Source: Roseateles_B flavus
Lineage (GTDB): Bacteria > Pseudomonadota > Gammaproteobacteria > Burkholderiales > Burkholderiaceae_C
NCBI RefSeq assembly: GCF_039872765.1
Contig: NZ_JBDPZC010000009.1
Location: forward strand, 124,001 to 188,000
Direction of reading: 5' to 3'
Length of the DNA stretch: 64,000 nt
Both the position numbers and the translations under genes were made by a program. Of this stretch, positions 33,841 to 41,910 are shown piece after piece. How positions within the stretch are numbered: the first letter of the stretch is position 1; each line of letters opens with the position of its first letter. Below the pieces are notes generated by a model. That model saw nothing but the letters and a program-made list of their open reading frames with translations, made no database searches and had not been told where the DNA came from.

Positions 33841-33881
33841 CCAAAGAAGAAAGGCCTGCTGCACGGGGGCAGAAGGCCTTT
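33841..33881 (-). terminator. Terminator after the TPR gene
   Basis: On the - strand, AAAGGCCT and AGGCCTTT pair across a loop, with CTGC/GCAG pairing inside, followed by CTTCTTT. It ends the TPR gene's transcript before flhD. Confidence 0.7.
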
Positions 33882-33925
33882 GCGGGGGCATGCCGCCCCT
33901 GGAGGCGGCTGGAAGGGCGGGCTTG

Positions 33926-34417
33926 TCAGCCTTGGGATGACAGGCCGGACGCCTCGTTGGCGCGGGTCTGCAGCCGGGCCAGTTCGACGCGCACCAGGCC
34001 CACCAGCTCGGGAGCCTCGCGTTCCAGACTGATCAGGCCCTGCCCGGTCATCAGCTGGGTGAGCACCTCCAGGGCCGCAGCCTCCTCGCCCAGGCCTGCC
34101 AGGGCAAAGCCCAGGGTGTAGAGGCTGGCACCGTGGTGAGGCGTGATGACCAGCGCCTCGCGGGCGTAGCGCACCGCATGGGTCAGCTCTCCGGCGCTCA
34201 GCAGCAAGGCAGCCATGTCACTCAGCAGCTCGTGGCTCAGCGGCTCCTGTTCCAGTGCACCGGCCAGCAAGGCCAGGCCCTGGCCCAGGCGACCGCGGGA
34301 GGCCTCGGCAAAAGCCGCGTTGCGGGCCTGAGCCAGCAGCCACTGGGCTTCGGGGTTGGGATTGATCATGGCGGCGGGCAAGGCCTCGCGCGCGCCTTCA
34401 GTATGGGTCGAACGCAT
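33926..34417 (-). CDS. TPR-repeat protein under sigma-28 control, function unknown
   Basis: 163-residue, wholly helical cytoplasmic protein with two or three TPR-like repeats (RGRLGQGLALLAGALEQEPL; GELTHAVRYAREALVITPHH; LGFALAGLGEEAAALEVLTQ). I chose the ATG at 34417 because AGGAG lies six bases upstream; a longer reading frame from 34528 would cover its own promoter. It has a near-perfect sigma-28 promoter, so it is a late flagellar gene by regulation. It lies beside the flagellin cluster and could act as a chaperone or adaptor, but nothing in the sequence proves this. Confidence 0.75.
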   Translation of the reverse strand: MRSTHTEGAREALPAAMINPNPEAQWLLAQARNAAFAEASRGRLGQGLALLAGALEQEPLSHELLSDMAALLLSAGELTHAVRYAREALVITPHHGASLYTLGFALAGLGEEAAALEVLTQLMTGQGLISLEREAPELVGLVRVELARLQTRANEASGLSSQG

Positions 34418-34505
34418 GTGCATCTCCTGCAGATAGGCCGTGCGGGGCCGTTGAAAGGGACGCAAACAATGCATGGCCTGCCATCGCTGACCGGCAGGGG
34501 CAGGC

Positions 34506-34532
34506 TTATCGTCCGCGTTGGCGCCCACTTTA
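34506..34532 (-). promoter_or_regulatory. Sigma-28 promoter for the TPR gene
   Basis: On the - strand, TAAAGTGG, 11 bases, GACGATAA (seven of eight at the -10). It ends 88 bases before the chosen start. As good as the promoters of the known late genes. Confidence 0.82.
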
Positions 34533-34885
34533 GGGATCGCCCCTCCCTGCCAAAGGCTTGAAAAGCGGGGTCTGCCGCCTTCATCTCGGCGCCTGCCTCG
34601 TCCGGTGCGGGCCGAAATAGCAGACAGGGCCCCGCCTCCAGTGGCATGAGGGCGCGGCCCGCAGCAGCGTGCTCCTGACGCTCACCTCTTGCCTTCTTCC
34701 ACCTGTGCCGCGGCGACGACGCGGCCCACCTTTCAGCAAAGGACGCCCGAGCCCCTCCAGCCCCACCTGACGCCAGACCGGCATTTCTTCACAGTCCAGG
34801 CCCGCTCCCGCCTGTTCTTGAAACGAAGAAAAGCACGGCAAGTCCCCCGGCTATTCAAAAGATCACAGGTCTTGACAAAAAGCCC
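34533..34885. other. Gene-free stretch between divergent sigma-28 promoters
   Basis: About 350 bases between the TPR promoter and the fliC1 promoter. An open frame at 34689-34913 encodes only a low-complexity Pro/Arg-rich stretch and runs through the fliC1 promoter. I see no gene, repeat or clear operator here. Confidence 0.55.
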
Positions 34886-34913
34886 TCAAGTTCCGACTGG
34901 GGGGCTCCGATAG
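34886..34913 (+). promoter_or_regulatory. Sigma-28 promoter for fliC1
   Basis: TCAAGTTC, 12 bases, TCCGATAG. It is about 220 bases before the fliC1 start, giving a long leader. CAACGGGTC begins seven bases after the -10, just as it does after the fliC2 promoter. Confidence 0.72.
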
Positions 34914-35132
34914 CCATTCCAACGGGTCTGGAAACAGGTTCGTGGTCCGGTTAGGAGGCCGAGAACGGGCACCTCGATGGCAAGACGAGGTTCCGGCTTC
35001 AACGGTTGACTAGCGCCGGGCGGTGCAGAGCGGCAGGTTCGCCTGTCGGGCTGCAAGCACGGGTGTCAGTACCCGGGCACCCGAGTCACGTCGGCGCTAA
35101 GCCGGGGTTCTTCAAGCTGAAAGGAGCACATC

Positions 35133-36041
35133 ATGCCCGCCGTCATCAATACCAATCTGCTGTCGCTGAACGCACAGCGCAACGCCAACACCGCGCAGTC
35201 TGCGCTGGCGGTGTCCATGCAGCGCCTGTCCTCGGGCCTGCGAGTCAACTCTGCCCGTGACGATGCCGCCGGTCTGGCCATCGCGGAACGCATGAATTCC
35301 CAGGTCAAGGGGATGAATGTGGCCATCCGCAATGCCAACGACGGCATCTCCCTGGCGCAGACGGCTGAAGGCGCACTGGGCAAGGTCAACGACATGCTGC
35401 AGCGCATGCGTGAACTGGCCGTGCAGTCGGCCAACGGCACCAACAACACGGATGACCGCACCGCGCTGAACAACGAGTTCTCGCAGCTGCAGAGCGAAAT
35501 CACCCGTCTGACCAACAACACCACGTTCAACGGCCAGGCCACCCTGACCACCACCACCTCGTTCGACTTCCAGGTCGGCGCGAACGCGACCAGCAATGAC
35601 GTCATCTCGATCTCCGGGCTGAACATGCTGGGCACGACCACCGCCGCCGGCAAGAACGACGGTGCGCTGGCTGAAGTGACCAACGCCACCAACACGGACA
35701 TCCTGGCCGTCGGCGCCGCCGGCTCCGGCACGACCTTCGACGCCTACACCGGCGCCACCAAGGGCGCCCTGGACTCGGTGGCGAAGATCGACCTGGCCAT
35801 CGCCCAGGTGAACGTGGCACGCTCGACCTTCGGTGCAGCGCAGAACCGCATCGACGCGGCGATCTCCAGCCTGCAGGTCTCGGTGGAGAACCAGTCTGCC
35901 GCCCGCAGCCGCATCATGGACGCTGACTACGCCATGGAAACCGCCAACCTGAGCCGAGCGCAGATCCTGCAGCAGGCCGGCACGGCGATGATCGCCCAGG
36001 CGAATCAGACGCCGCAGCAAGTGCTGTCGCTTCTTCGATGA
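35133..36041 (+). CDS. fliC1: Flagellin FliC, copy 1
   Basis: Filament subunit, 302 residues. The N-terminal D0/D1 part begins MPAVINTNLLSLNAQRN and has LSSGLRVNSARDDAAGLAIA; the middle is short (Thr/Ala-rich, no large D2/D3); the C-terminal helix ends MIAQANQTPQQVLSLLR. LQRMRELAVQSANGTN corresponds to the site that animal TLR5 recognises in beta- and gammaproteobacterial flagellins. AAAGGAG precedes the ATG. It is the most divergent of the three here (SARDD instead of SAKDD; NSQVKGM instead of NTQVRGM). Confidence 0.97.
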   Translation: MPAVINTNLLSLNAQRNANTAQSALAVSMQRLSSGLRVNSARDDAAGLAIAERMNSQVKGMNVAIRNANDGISLAQTAEGALGKVNDMLQRMRELAVQSANGTNNTDDRTALNNEFSQLQSEITRLTNNTTFNGQATLTTTTSFDFQVGANATSNDVISISGLNMLGTTTAAGKNDGALAEVTNATNTDILAVGAAGSGTTFDAYTGATKGALDSVAKIDLAIAQVNVARSTFGAAQNRIDAAISSLQVSVENQSAARSRIMDADYAMETANLSRAQILQQAGTAMIAQANQTPQQVLSLLR

Positions 36042-36131
36042 CCCTGGGCCAGCCCCGCTGGCCCTGAGCTCCAACGCTGCGACGACCGTCGAGGTCAAAG
36101 GGCAAAGCCCGCCAGCGCAAACACCCTAACA

Positions 36132-36179
36132 GGCCGCCAATCACCCCGCTTTTCAGGTGATTGAGCGGCCCCTCTTTTC
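36132..36179 (+). terminator. Terminator after fliC1
   Basis: GGCCGC-CAATCACC pairs with GGTGATTG-A-GCGGCC across a short loop, followed by CCTCTTTTC. It lies 90 bases past the fliC1 stop and 12 before the fliC2 promoter. Confidence 0.85.
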
Positions 36180-36190
36180 AAGGTCTGACC

Positions 36191-36217
36191 TCAAGCGCAT
36201 CCACATCGGTCCGATAA
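36191..36217 (+). promoter_or_regulatory. Sigma-28 promoter for fliC2
   Basis: TCAAGCGC, 11 bases, TCCGATAA. Seven of eight at the -10. The leader to the fliC2 start is about 165 bases. Confidence 0.85.
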
Positions 36218-36391
36218 CCCTCTCAACGGGTCCCAGCTCGTTAGCGACAAGCGACAGCGGCCACCGCCTCTCCCCTCGAGAGCGCACCAGGCCGGCAGCG
36301 CAGGCACATCGCCCGCACTGTCACTGAAGCGGCCGCGACGCTGGTCTGCTTGGGCTCGGTTTCCATTCATCGGTACTGAAAGGATCGCGTC

Positions 36392-37306
36392 ATGCCTCAA
36401 ATCATCAACACCAATCTGCAATCGCTGAATGCACAGCGCAATCTGTCGATGTCGCAGAACTCCCTCTCTGTCAGCATGCAGCGCCTGTCGTCGGGCCTGC
36501 GAGTCAATTCCGCCAAGGACGACGCCGCCGGCCTGGCCATCGCGGAACGCATGAACACCCAGGTGCGCGGCATGACCGTGGCCATCCGCAATGCCAACGA
36601 CGGCATCTCGATGGCGCAGACGGCCGAAGGCGCGCTGGGCAAGATCGGCGACATGCTGCAGCGCATGCGTGAGCTGGCCGTGCAGTCCGCCAACGGCACC
36701 AACAACCAGACCGACCGTGAAGCGCTGAACAACGAGTTCACCCAGCTGCAGAGCGAAATCACCCGCCTGGCTGCCAACACCTCCTTCAACGGCCAGCCCG
36801 TGCTGACGGGCACCACCGGCTTCACCTTCCAGGTGGGCGCCAACGCCACGACGAACGATCAGATCACCATCACCGGCGTCGACATCACCGGCACCACCAC
36901 CAGCGCCGGCACCAATGCCGCGGCCCTGGCCGAGGTGATCAACACGACCAACACCGACATCCTGAACGTGGGCGCCGCCGGCACGGGCACCACCTTCGAC
37001 GTCTACACCGGCGCCACCATCGGTGCGCTGGATGCCATGGCCAAGATCGATCTGGCGCTCTCGCAAGTGAACACGGCACGCTCGACCTTCGGTGCGGCAC
37101 AGAACCGCTTCGATGCGGTGATCTCCAGCCTCAATGTGTCGGTGGAAAGCCAGACCGCCGCCCGCAGCCGCATCATGGATGCCGACTACGCCTCGGAAAC
37201 CGCCAACCTGAGCCGCGCCCAGATCCTGCAGCAGGCTGGCAATGCGATGGTCTCCCAGGCCAACCAGCTGCCGCAGCAGGTGCTTTCGCTGCTGCGCGGC
37301 GGCTGA
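36392..37306 (+). CDS. fliC2: Flagellin FliC, copy 2
   Basis: 304-residue filament subunit, starting MPQIINTNLQSLNAQRN and ending QANQLPQQVLSLLRGG. It has the conserved LSSGLRVNSAKDDAAGLAIA and LQRMRELAVQSANGTN. The variable middle (about 150-220) is Thr/Gly/Ala-rich and differs from copy 1 (GVDITGTTTSAGTNAAALAE). It has its own promoter and terminator, so its dose can be set apart from the other flagellins. GAAAGGATCGCG precedes the ATG. Confidence 0.97.
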   Translation: MPQIINTNLQSLNAQRNLSMSQNSLSVSMQRLSSGLRVNSAKDDAAGLAIAERMNTQVRGMTVAIRNANDGISMAQTAEGALGKIGDMLQRMRELAVQSANGTNNQTDREALNNEFTQLQSEITRLAANTSFNGQPVLTGTTGFTFQVGANATTNDQITITGVDITGTTTSAGTNAAALAEVINTTNTDILNVGAAGTGTTFDVYTGATIGALDAMAKIDLALSQVNTARSTFGAAQNRFDAVISSLNVSVESQTAARSRIMDADYASETANLSRAQILQQAGNAMVSQANQLPQQVLSLLRGG

Positions 37307-37612
37307 TCCCGGCGCCGCAAAGGCGCCCAGCAGGAAGGCAGCGTCTCGCCCAGGGCGGGGTGCTGCCTTTTGTTTTGGCGGTGGTTTCACCCCTTTATCG
37401 AGTCTTTGGAGACGCACGAGCACTTTCAGAATTCGTCCAACACGTCAGGAATTCCCGGCGTGGATTCCGGAGCCCTCCGGATCGCAGTCAGGTTCAGTTC
37501 CGGCCTGATGCCTTTCGCGGGGCGACTCCGAAGATTTCGTTCCTGAGCGCACAAAGCGCCGGAGCGCCGTCCTCGGGGTCCGAACCCTCCGGCAATTTGC
37601 AGGAGTGCTCAA
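37307..37612 (+). other. fliC2-fliC3 gap
   Basis: 306 bases. After the fliC2 terminator I searched the + strand by eye for TAAAG/TCAAG paired at 10-13 bases with GCCGATAA-like sequence and found none; TCCGAAGA at 37527 and TCCGAACC at 37579 lack a -35. So fliC3's promoter remains unknown. A good ribosome site AGGAG lies before its start. Confidence 0.5.
37335..37376 (+). terminator. Terminator after fliC2
   Basis: AAGGCAGC and GCTGCCTT pair, with an inner GC-rich stem (TCTCGCCC/GGGCGGGG), followed by TTTTGTTTT. It lies 29 bases past fliC2. Confidence 0.87.
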
Positions 37613-38527
37613 ATGCCCCAGACCATCAATACCAACATCGCCTCGTTGAATGCGCAGCGCAACCTGAACATGTCTCAGGGGATGCTGAGCGTCGCGATGC
37701 AACGCCTGTCCTCCGGCCTGCGAGTCAACTCGGCCAAGGACGACGCCGCCGGCCTCGCGATTGCGGAACGCATGAACACGCAGGTCCGAGGCATGACGGT
37801 GGCCGTGCGCAATGCCAATGACGGCATTTCGCTGGCGCAGACGGCTGAAGGCTCGCTCGGCAAGATCGGCGACATGCTGCAGCGCATGCGTGAGCTGGCG
37901 GTGCAGGGTGCCAACGGCACCAACAACGTCGACGACCGCTCCGCGCTGAACAACGAATTCCTGCAGCTGCAGACCGAAATCGGACGGCTGGTGCGCAACA
38001 CCACCTTCAACGGCTCGCAGATCCTCACCGGCGCGGCGACGACCTACACCTTCCAGGTGGGGGCCAACGCCACCACGGACGACCAGATCCAGGTGGCGGT
38101 GAGCGACATGCTGACCACCACCACGGCAGCGGGCAAGAATGACGGCGCGCTGGCGGCAGTCATCGACACCACTGCCACGGATATCCTGAACCTGGGCGCT
38201 GCCGGCACCGGCACGACCTTCGATGTCTACGCCGGCGGCACGCAGGGCGCCCTGGATTCACTGGCCAAGATCGACCTGGCGCTGGCGCAGGTCAACCTGG
38301 CCCGGTCCACCTTCGGTGCGACGCAGAACCGCTTCGATGCCGTGATCTCCAATCTGCAGGTCGCGGTGGAGAACCAGGCCGCCGCCCGCAGCCGCATCAT
38401 GGACGCCGACTACGCGCAGGAGACCTCCAGCCTCTCGCGGGCGCAGATCCTGCAGCAGGCCGGCAACGCCATGGTCGCGCAGGCCAACCAGCTCCCGCAG
38501 CAGGTGCTGCAGCTGCTGAAGGGCTGA
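37613..38527 (+). CDS. fliC3: Flagellin FliC, copy 3
   Basis: 304-residue flagellin starting MPQTINTNIASLNAQRN and ending ANQLPQQVLQLLKG. The conserved core is intact (LSSGLRVNSAKDDAAGLAIA; LQRMRELAVQGANGTN). The middle (QVAVSDMLTTTTAAGKNDGA) combines features of both other copies: TTTAAGKNDGAL also occurs in copy 1. It stands before fliD. It is the only flagellin here with no visible sigma-28 promoter. Confidence 0.97.
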   Translation: MPQTINTNIASLNAQRNLNMSQGMLSVAMQRLSSGLRVNSAKDDAAGLAIAERMNTQVRGMTVAVRNANDGISLAQTAEGSLGKIGDMLQRMRELAVQGANGTNNVDDRSALNNEFLQLQTEIGRLVRNTTFNGSQILTGAATTYTFQVGANATTDDQIQVAVSDMLTTTTAAGKNDGALAAVIDTTATDILNLGAAGTGTTFDVYAGGTQGALDSLAKIDLALAQVNLARSTFGATQNRFDAVISNLQVAVENQAAARSRIMDADYAQETSSLSRAQILQQAGNAMVAQANQLPQQVLQLLKG

Positions 38528-38545
38528 GCCATCAGGCGGCAGCCT

Positions 38546-38594
38546 GCAGGCCGAGGCGGTTTCCCGATGCTTTCGGGAGACGGTCTCGGCCTGC
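38546..38594 (+). other. Long hairpin after fliC3
   Basis: GCAGGCCGAG at 38546-38555 and CTCGGCCTGC at 38585-38594 form a 10-base stem, with TCCCG/CGGGA pairing in the loop. No T-run follows, so classical termination is not shown; it could stabilise the fliC3 transcript's end. Confidence 0.65.
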
Positions 38595-38620
38595 GGGCGC
38601 TGAAAAAACGCAAAAAGCCC

Positions 38621-38647
38621 TAAAGTTCGCTCCGACCCTGCCGAAGA
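38621..38647 (+). promoter_or_regulatory. Sigma-28 promoter for fliD
   Basis: TAAAGTTC, 11 bases, GCCGAAGA (six of eight). It ends 33 bases before the fliD start. Confidence 0.82.
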
Positions 38648-38680
38648 GGGCTTGGGGCAGTGTCTTTTTGAGAGGATGCC

Positions 38681-40084
38681 ATGGCGAGCATTACTTCAGT
38701 GGGGATTGGCAGCGGATTGAATGTCGAGGACATGATCTCGAAGCTGATGTCCGTCGAACAGACACCCATCAACAACATCAAGAAGGCCTCCGCCGGCCTT
38801 CAGACCAAGATCTCAGCCTATGGGCAGATGCAGGCCGCGATGTCGGCCATGCAGACCGCCGCCCAGAAGCTGAGCGACCCGGCCACCTGGTCCGCCTCGT
38901 CGGCCAGCAGCTCGGACGCCACCGCCGTCACCGTGAGCGGCCCGAGTGCCGGCACGCAGAGCCATGTGATCACCGTCAGCCAGCTCGCCACAGCGCAGAG
39001 CGTGGCCAGCGGCGTGTTTGCCAGCGGCACCAGCACCGTCGGTGAGGGGACGCTGACCATCGCCCTGGGCAGCTGGGAAGGCGACCCGCCCGTGTTCACC
39101 GGCAAGTCGGGCAGCAGCTCGATCAGCGTCAACATCACGGCCACGGACACGCTCAACAGCATCCGCGACAAGCTCAACGCAGCCAATGCCGGCGTGGTGG
39201 CCAGCGTGGTCAGCGATGCCGCAGGCACGCGCCTGGTCATCCGCTCGCGTGACAGCGGGCAGACCAACGGCTTCCAGATCAGCGCCTCGGACCCCAGCCT
39301 GGCCGCCCTGAGCTATGAAGGCCCGGCTGCCGGCGGCATGAGCCTCAAGCAGAGCGCCGGCAATGCCACCTTCAACATGGACGGGCTGGACCTCAGTTCC
39401 GAATCCAACACCCTCACCACCGTCGCCGACGGCCTCACGCTGACCCTGCTGAAGACCAGCACCACGGCCATCAACATCGGCAGCAGCACGGACACCGCGG
39501 CCATCAAGAAATCCATCACGGACTTCGTCACCGCCTACAACGGCCTGATGAACCTGATGCGCGACCAGACCAAGTACGACTCGGCCACCAAGACCGCCGG
39601 CACCCTGCAGGGCGATGCCAAGGCCATTTCGCTGCAGCAGATGCTGCGCAACGTCAGCGGCGGCTCGACCACGCTGGGCGGGGCCTTTGCGCGCCTGGCC
39701 GACATCGGCCTGGACCCCGGGCAGAACGGCACGCTCACCGTCAACAGCGCCAAGCTGGACAAGGCCCTGGGCAATCTGGGCGACCTCAAACGCTTCTTCA
39801 GCGCGGTGGACGTGACCGACGCCAGCCACAACGGCTTTGCCAAGAAGTGGAACGAATTCGCCAGCAAGAACCTGAGCACGGACGGGGCCATCTCCGTGGG
39901 CCAGACCGGCCTGCAGAAGCGCATCAAGGAAAACGACAAGCAGATCGACCGGCTGCAGGACCACCTGGACCTGATGGAGAAGCGCCTGCGCGCCCAGTAC
40001 ACGGCGCTGGACACCAAGATGGGGCAGCTCAACGGCCTGTCGGCCTACGTGACGCAGCAGTTCTCCAACAAGTCCTCTGGCTGA
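38681..40084 (+). CDS. fliD: Filament cap protein FliD (HAP2)
   Basis: Cap that folds flagellin at the filament tip; 467 residues. The N-terminus SVGIGSGLNVEDMISKLMSV is the family signature. The middle is Ser/Thr/Gly-rich (TVSGPSAGTQSHVITVSQLA). The C-terminus has long helices (QKRIKENDKQIDRLQDHLDL then MEKRLRAQYTALDTKMGQLN) and ends YVTQQFSNKSSG. Length matches the family. Normally followed by fliS and fliT, as here. Confidence 0.96.
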   Translation: MASITSVGIGSGLNVEDMISKLMSVEQTPINNIKKASAGLQTKISAYGQMQAAMSAMQTAAQKLSDPATWSASSASSSDATAVTVSGPSAGTQSHVITVSQLATAQSVASGVFASGTSTVGEGTLTIALGSWEGDPPVFTGKSGSSSISVNITATDTLNSIRDKLNAANAGVVASVVSDAAGTRLVIRSRDSGQTNGFQISASDPSLAALSYEGPAAGGMSLKQSAGNATFNMDGLDLSSESNTLTTVADGLTLTLLKTSTTAINIGSSTDTAAIKKSITDFVTAYNGLMNLMRDQTKYDSATKTAGTLQGDAKAISLQQMLRNVSGGSTTLGGAFARLADIGLDPGQNGTLTVNSAKLDKALGNLGDLKRFFSAVDVTDASHNGFAKKWNEFASKNLSTDGAISVGQTGLQKRIKENDKQIDRLQDHLDLMEKRLRAQYTALDTKMGQLNGLSAYVTQQFSNKSSG

Positions 40085-40107
40085 GGCGCTGTCCTGCCTG
40101 CTCTGAC

Positions 40108-40132
40108 AAGGCGCCCCGCGGGGCGCCTTTTT
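40108..40132 (+). terminator. Terminator after fliD
   Basis: AAGGCGCCCC pairs with GGGGCGCCTT around GC, followed by TTT. It lies 23 bases past the fliD stop. Confidence 0.9.
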
Positions 40133-40195
40133 CATTCAAACTGTCCACTCACAAACCCACTGCTTTCCCCGTGCAATTCGTCGCGTCGCGGAGGC

Positions 40196-40222
40196 TCAAG
40201 TTTCCCGCCGGCATGTCGAAAA
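40196..40222 (+). promoter_or_regulatory. Sigma-28 promoter for fliST
   Basis: TCAAGTTT, 11 bases, GTCGAAAA (six of eight). It ends 34 bases before the fliS ATG, so fliS-fliT is separately transcribed after the fliD terminator. Confidence 0.75.
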
Positions 40223-40256
40223 ATGTCTCAACACGGCCCAACAGAGAACTGAGCAT

Positions 40257-40688
40257 ATGTACGGCAACTCTTCCCCCTTCGCATCGCGCACGCATCGGGC
40301 CAGCGCCATGTACAGCAAGGTCGGTCTGGAAACCGACGTGCTGAATGCCAGCCCGCACCGCCTGGTGACCCTGCTGTTCGACGGCGTGCACGACGGCATG
40401 ACCCAGGCCATCGGCCACATCCAGGCCGGCAACCACGAGATGAAGAACCGCAGCCTCGGCCGCTGCGTCCGTATCCTGGACGAAGGGCTGAAGGCGGCCC
40501 TGAACCTGGAATCCGGCACCCTGGCCCGCGACCTGCGCGACCTCTACGCCTACCTGTGCATGCGCCTGACGCATGCCAACCTGCACAGCGACATCGCCAC
40601 CATCCAGGAATGCCAGCGGCTGCTGCAGCCCATCCGAGAAGCCTGGCATGCCATCGGCGAACGCGGCGACACCAAACGAGTGGCCTGA
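40257..40688 (+). CDS. fliS: Flagellin export chaperone FliS
   Basis: Chaperone that keeps flagellin unfolded for export; 143 residues. It starts MYGNSSPFASRTHRASAMYS then KVGLETDVLNASPHRLVTLL FDG, the family signature, and the helical body includes RDLYAYLCMRLTHANL. All-helical, cytoplasmic. It lies between fliD and fliT. The C-terminal 15 residues are less conserved. Confidence 0.94.
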   Translation: MYGNSSPFASRTHRASAMYSKVGLETDVLNASPHRLVTLLFDGVHDGMTQAIGHIQAGNHEMKNRSLGRCVRILDEGLKAALNLESGTLARDLRDLYAYLCMRLTHANLHSDIATIQECQRLLQPIREAWHAIGERGDTKRVA

Positions 40689-40742
40689 ACCATGCGCGTC
40701 AAAACCACGACAGCCCGCCCACCCAGCATTCCGGACAGCCCC

Positions 40743-41042
40743 ATGAACACCCACCTCATCAGCTACTACGAAGCGATCGAACAGGCCAGCGCCGACATGC
40801 TCTCCGCGGCCCGCTCGGGCAACTGGGATGAAGTCGTCAAGCTGGAAGGCGCCTGCGTGCTGCTGATCTCGCAGCTCAAGCATGCCGCCCAGCGCGAGCA
40901 GCTGGCGCCCGAGGAAAGCCAGCTCAAGACGCGCATCATGCAGCGCATCCTGCTCAACGACGCGGAGATCCGCCACCTCGCCGAGCCCTGGCTCGATGAT
41001 CTGGATCAGGTGCTCAGCGGCAAGTTCAAGACCGTACACTGA
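40743..41042 (+). CDS. fliT: FliT-family flagellar chaperone
   Basis: 99-residue helical protein beginning MNTHLISYYEAIEQASADML, with ARSGNWDEVVKLEGACVLLI and LAPEESQLKTRIMQRILLND. Position directly after fliS and the pattern of charged helices fit FliT, the chaperone of FliD that can also bind FlhC and limit FlhDC. I chose the ATG at 40743; an ATG at 40692, four bases past fliS, would add 17 Thr/Pro-rich residues that are not FliT-like. FliT sequences vary, so the name rests partly on context. Confidence 0.82.
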   Translation: MNTHLISYYEAIEQASADMLSAARSGNWDEVVKLEGACVLLISQLKHAAQREQLAPEESQLKTRIMQRILLNDAEIRHLAEPWLDDLDQVLSGKFKTVH

Positions 41043-41049
41043 AGACTTC

Positions 41050-41073
41050 GAAGCGCACCCCGGTGCGCTTCTT
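41050..41073 (+). terminator. Hairpin after fliT
   Basis: GAAGCGCACC and GGTGCGCTTC pair around CC, followed by TTC only. The stem is strong but the T-run is poor, so termination may be partial and the PilZ gene may be read through. Confidence 0.55.
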
Positions 41074-41132
41074 CACATCACGGCCGCCGCCCAATGGCGC
41101 GGCAGGCCGCCCGCTGCAACTGGTCCGCCCCG

Positions 41133-41882
41133 ATGAGCCTGCCCGACACCGCCGCCACTACCGCCCTCGATGACCCGCAGCGGGAGAATTTCCGGATCAG
41201 CGCCCCCGTCGAGATTGCGGCCTACCTGCGTGAGCTGATGAGCGAGCAGGCACGGGTCTACCTGCGCAATCCGGAAGGGGTCGACCTGCACACCACCCTG
41301 TGCGTGCTGGACGCCCGGACCGGGCTCATGGGCTTCGACCTCCCCAGCAGCAGCAGCCAGGCGGAATCCCTGCTCGAGAGCGACGAGATCACCGCCACGG
41401 CCTACCTGGCCTCGATCCGGCTGGAGTTCGAGCTGGAGCAGCCCGTCATCGTGCGCGATGGCGGCGGCAGCGTGCTGCGTGCCGCCCTGCCCCAGCGCCT
41501 GTACCGCTTCCAGCGCCGCCAGACCTTCCGGGTCCAGCCCACGGGCGTGAACTATCCGCTGCTGCAGCTGCGCCACCCCCTGCAAGGTGAGCTGCTGCGC
41601 CTGCGCGTGCTGGACGTGAGCATGGGCGGCCTGGGCCTGCTGCTGCCGGGCGACCAGCCCGAGCTCCCGCCCAACCAGGACCTCGGCGGCTGTGTGCTGG
41701 AGCTGGACCGAGACACCCGCCTGGAAGTAGGCCTGCGGCTGCTGCACGTGACGCAGCATGCCGAGATCCAGAGCGGCCGCCACCTGGGCTGCGCCTTCCA
41801 GACGCTGCCGCCAGAGACGGCGCGTGCCCTGCAGCTCTACATCGACCAGACCCAGAAGCGGCGCCGCCAGATGCGGCTGTGA
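41133..41882 (+). CDS. ycgR: YcgR-type PilZ protein (cyclic di-GMP flagellar brake)
   Basis: 249 residues. The N-terminal YcgR domain spans about 15-120. The C-terminal PilZ domain has both cyclic di-GMP motifs: RxxxR at Arg129-Arg133 (RRQTFRV) and DxSxxG at Asp161-Gly166 (DVSMGG). In enterobacteria, YcgR with bound cyclic di-GMP slows and biases the motor through FliG, FliM or MotA. It lies after fliST and is a likely reader of the cyclases in this window. Start at ATG 41133 fits the family's N-terminus; ATG 41094 is an alternative. Confidence 0.9.
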   Translation: MSLPDTAATTALDDPQRENFRISAPVEIAAYLRELMSEQARVYLRNPEGVDLHTTLCVLDARTGLMGFDLPSSSSQAESLLESDEITATAYLASIRLEFELEQPVIVRDGGGSVLRAALPQRLYRFQRRQTFRVQPTGVNYPLLQLRHPLQGELLRLRVLDVSMGGLGLLLPGDQPELPPNQDLGGCVLELDRDTRLEVGLRLLHVTQHAEIQSGRHLGCAFQTLPPETARALQLYIDQTQKRRRQMRL

Positions 41883-41910
41883 AGCCCCTCTGGCCGGCCC
41901 GCGGCAGGCC

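Noticed and set aside
34689..34913. 74-codon open frame upstream of fliC1
   Set aside because: It ends in the fliC1 sigma-28 promoter, has no ribosome site and a low-complexity product.
38546..38594. Hairpin after fliC3 as a rho-independent terminator
   Set aside because: The stem is good but A-runs, not T-runs, follow on the + strand; listed only as a hairpin.
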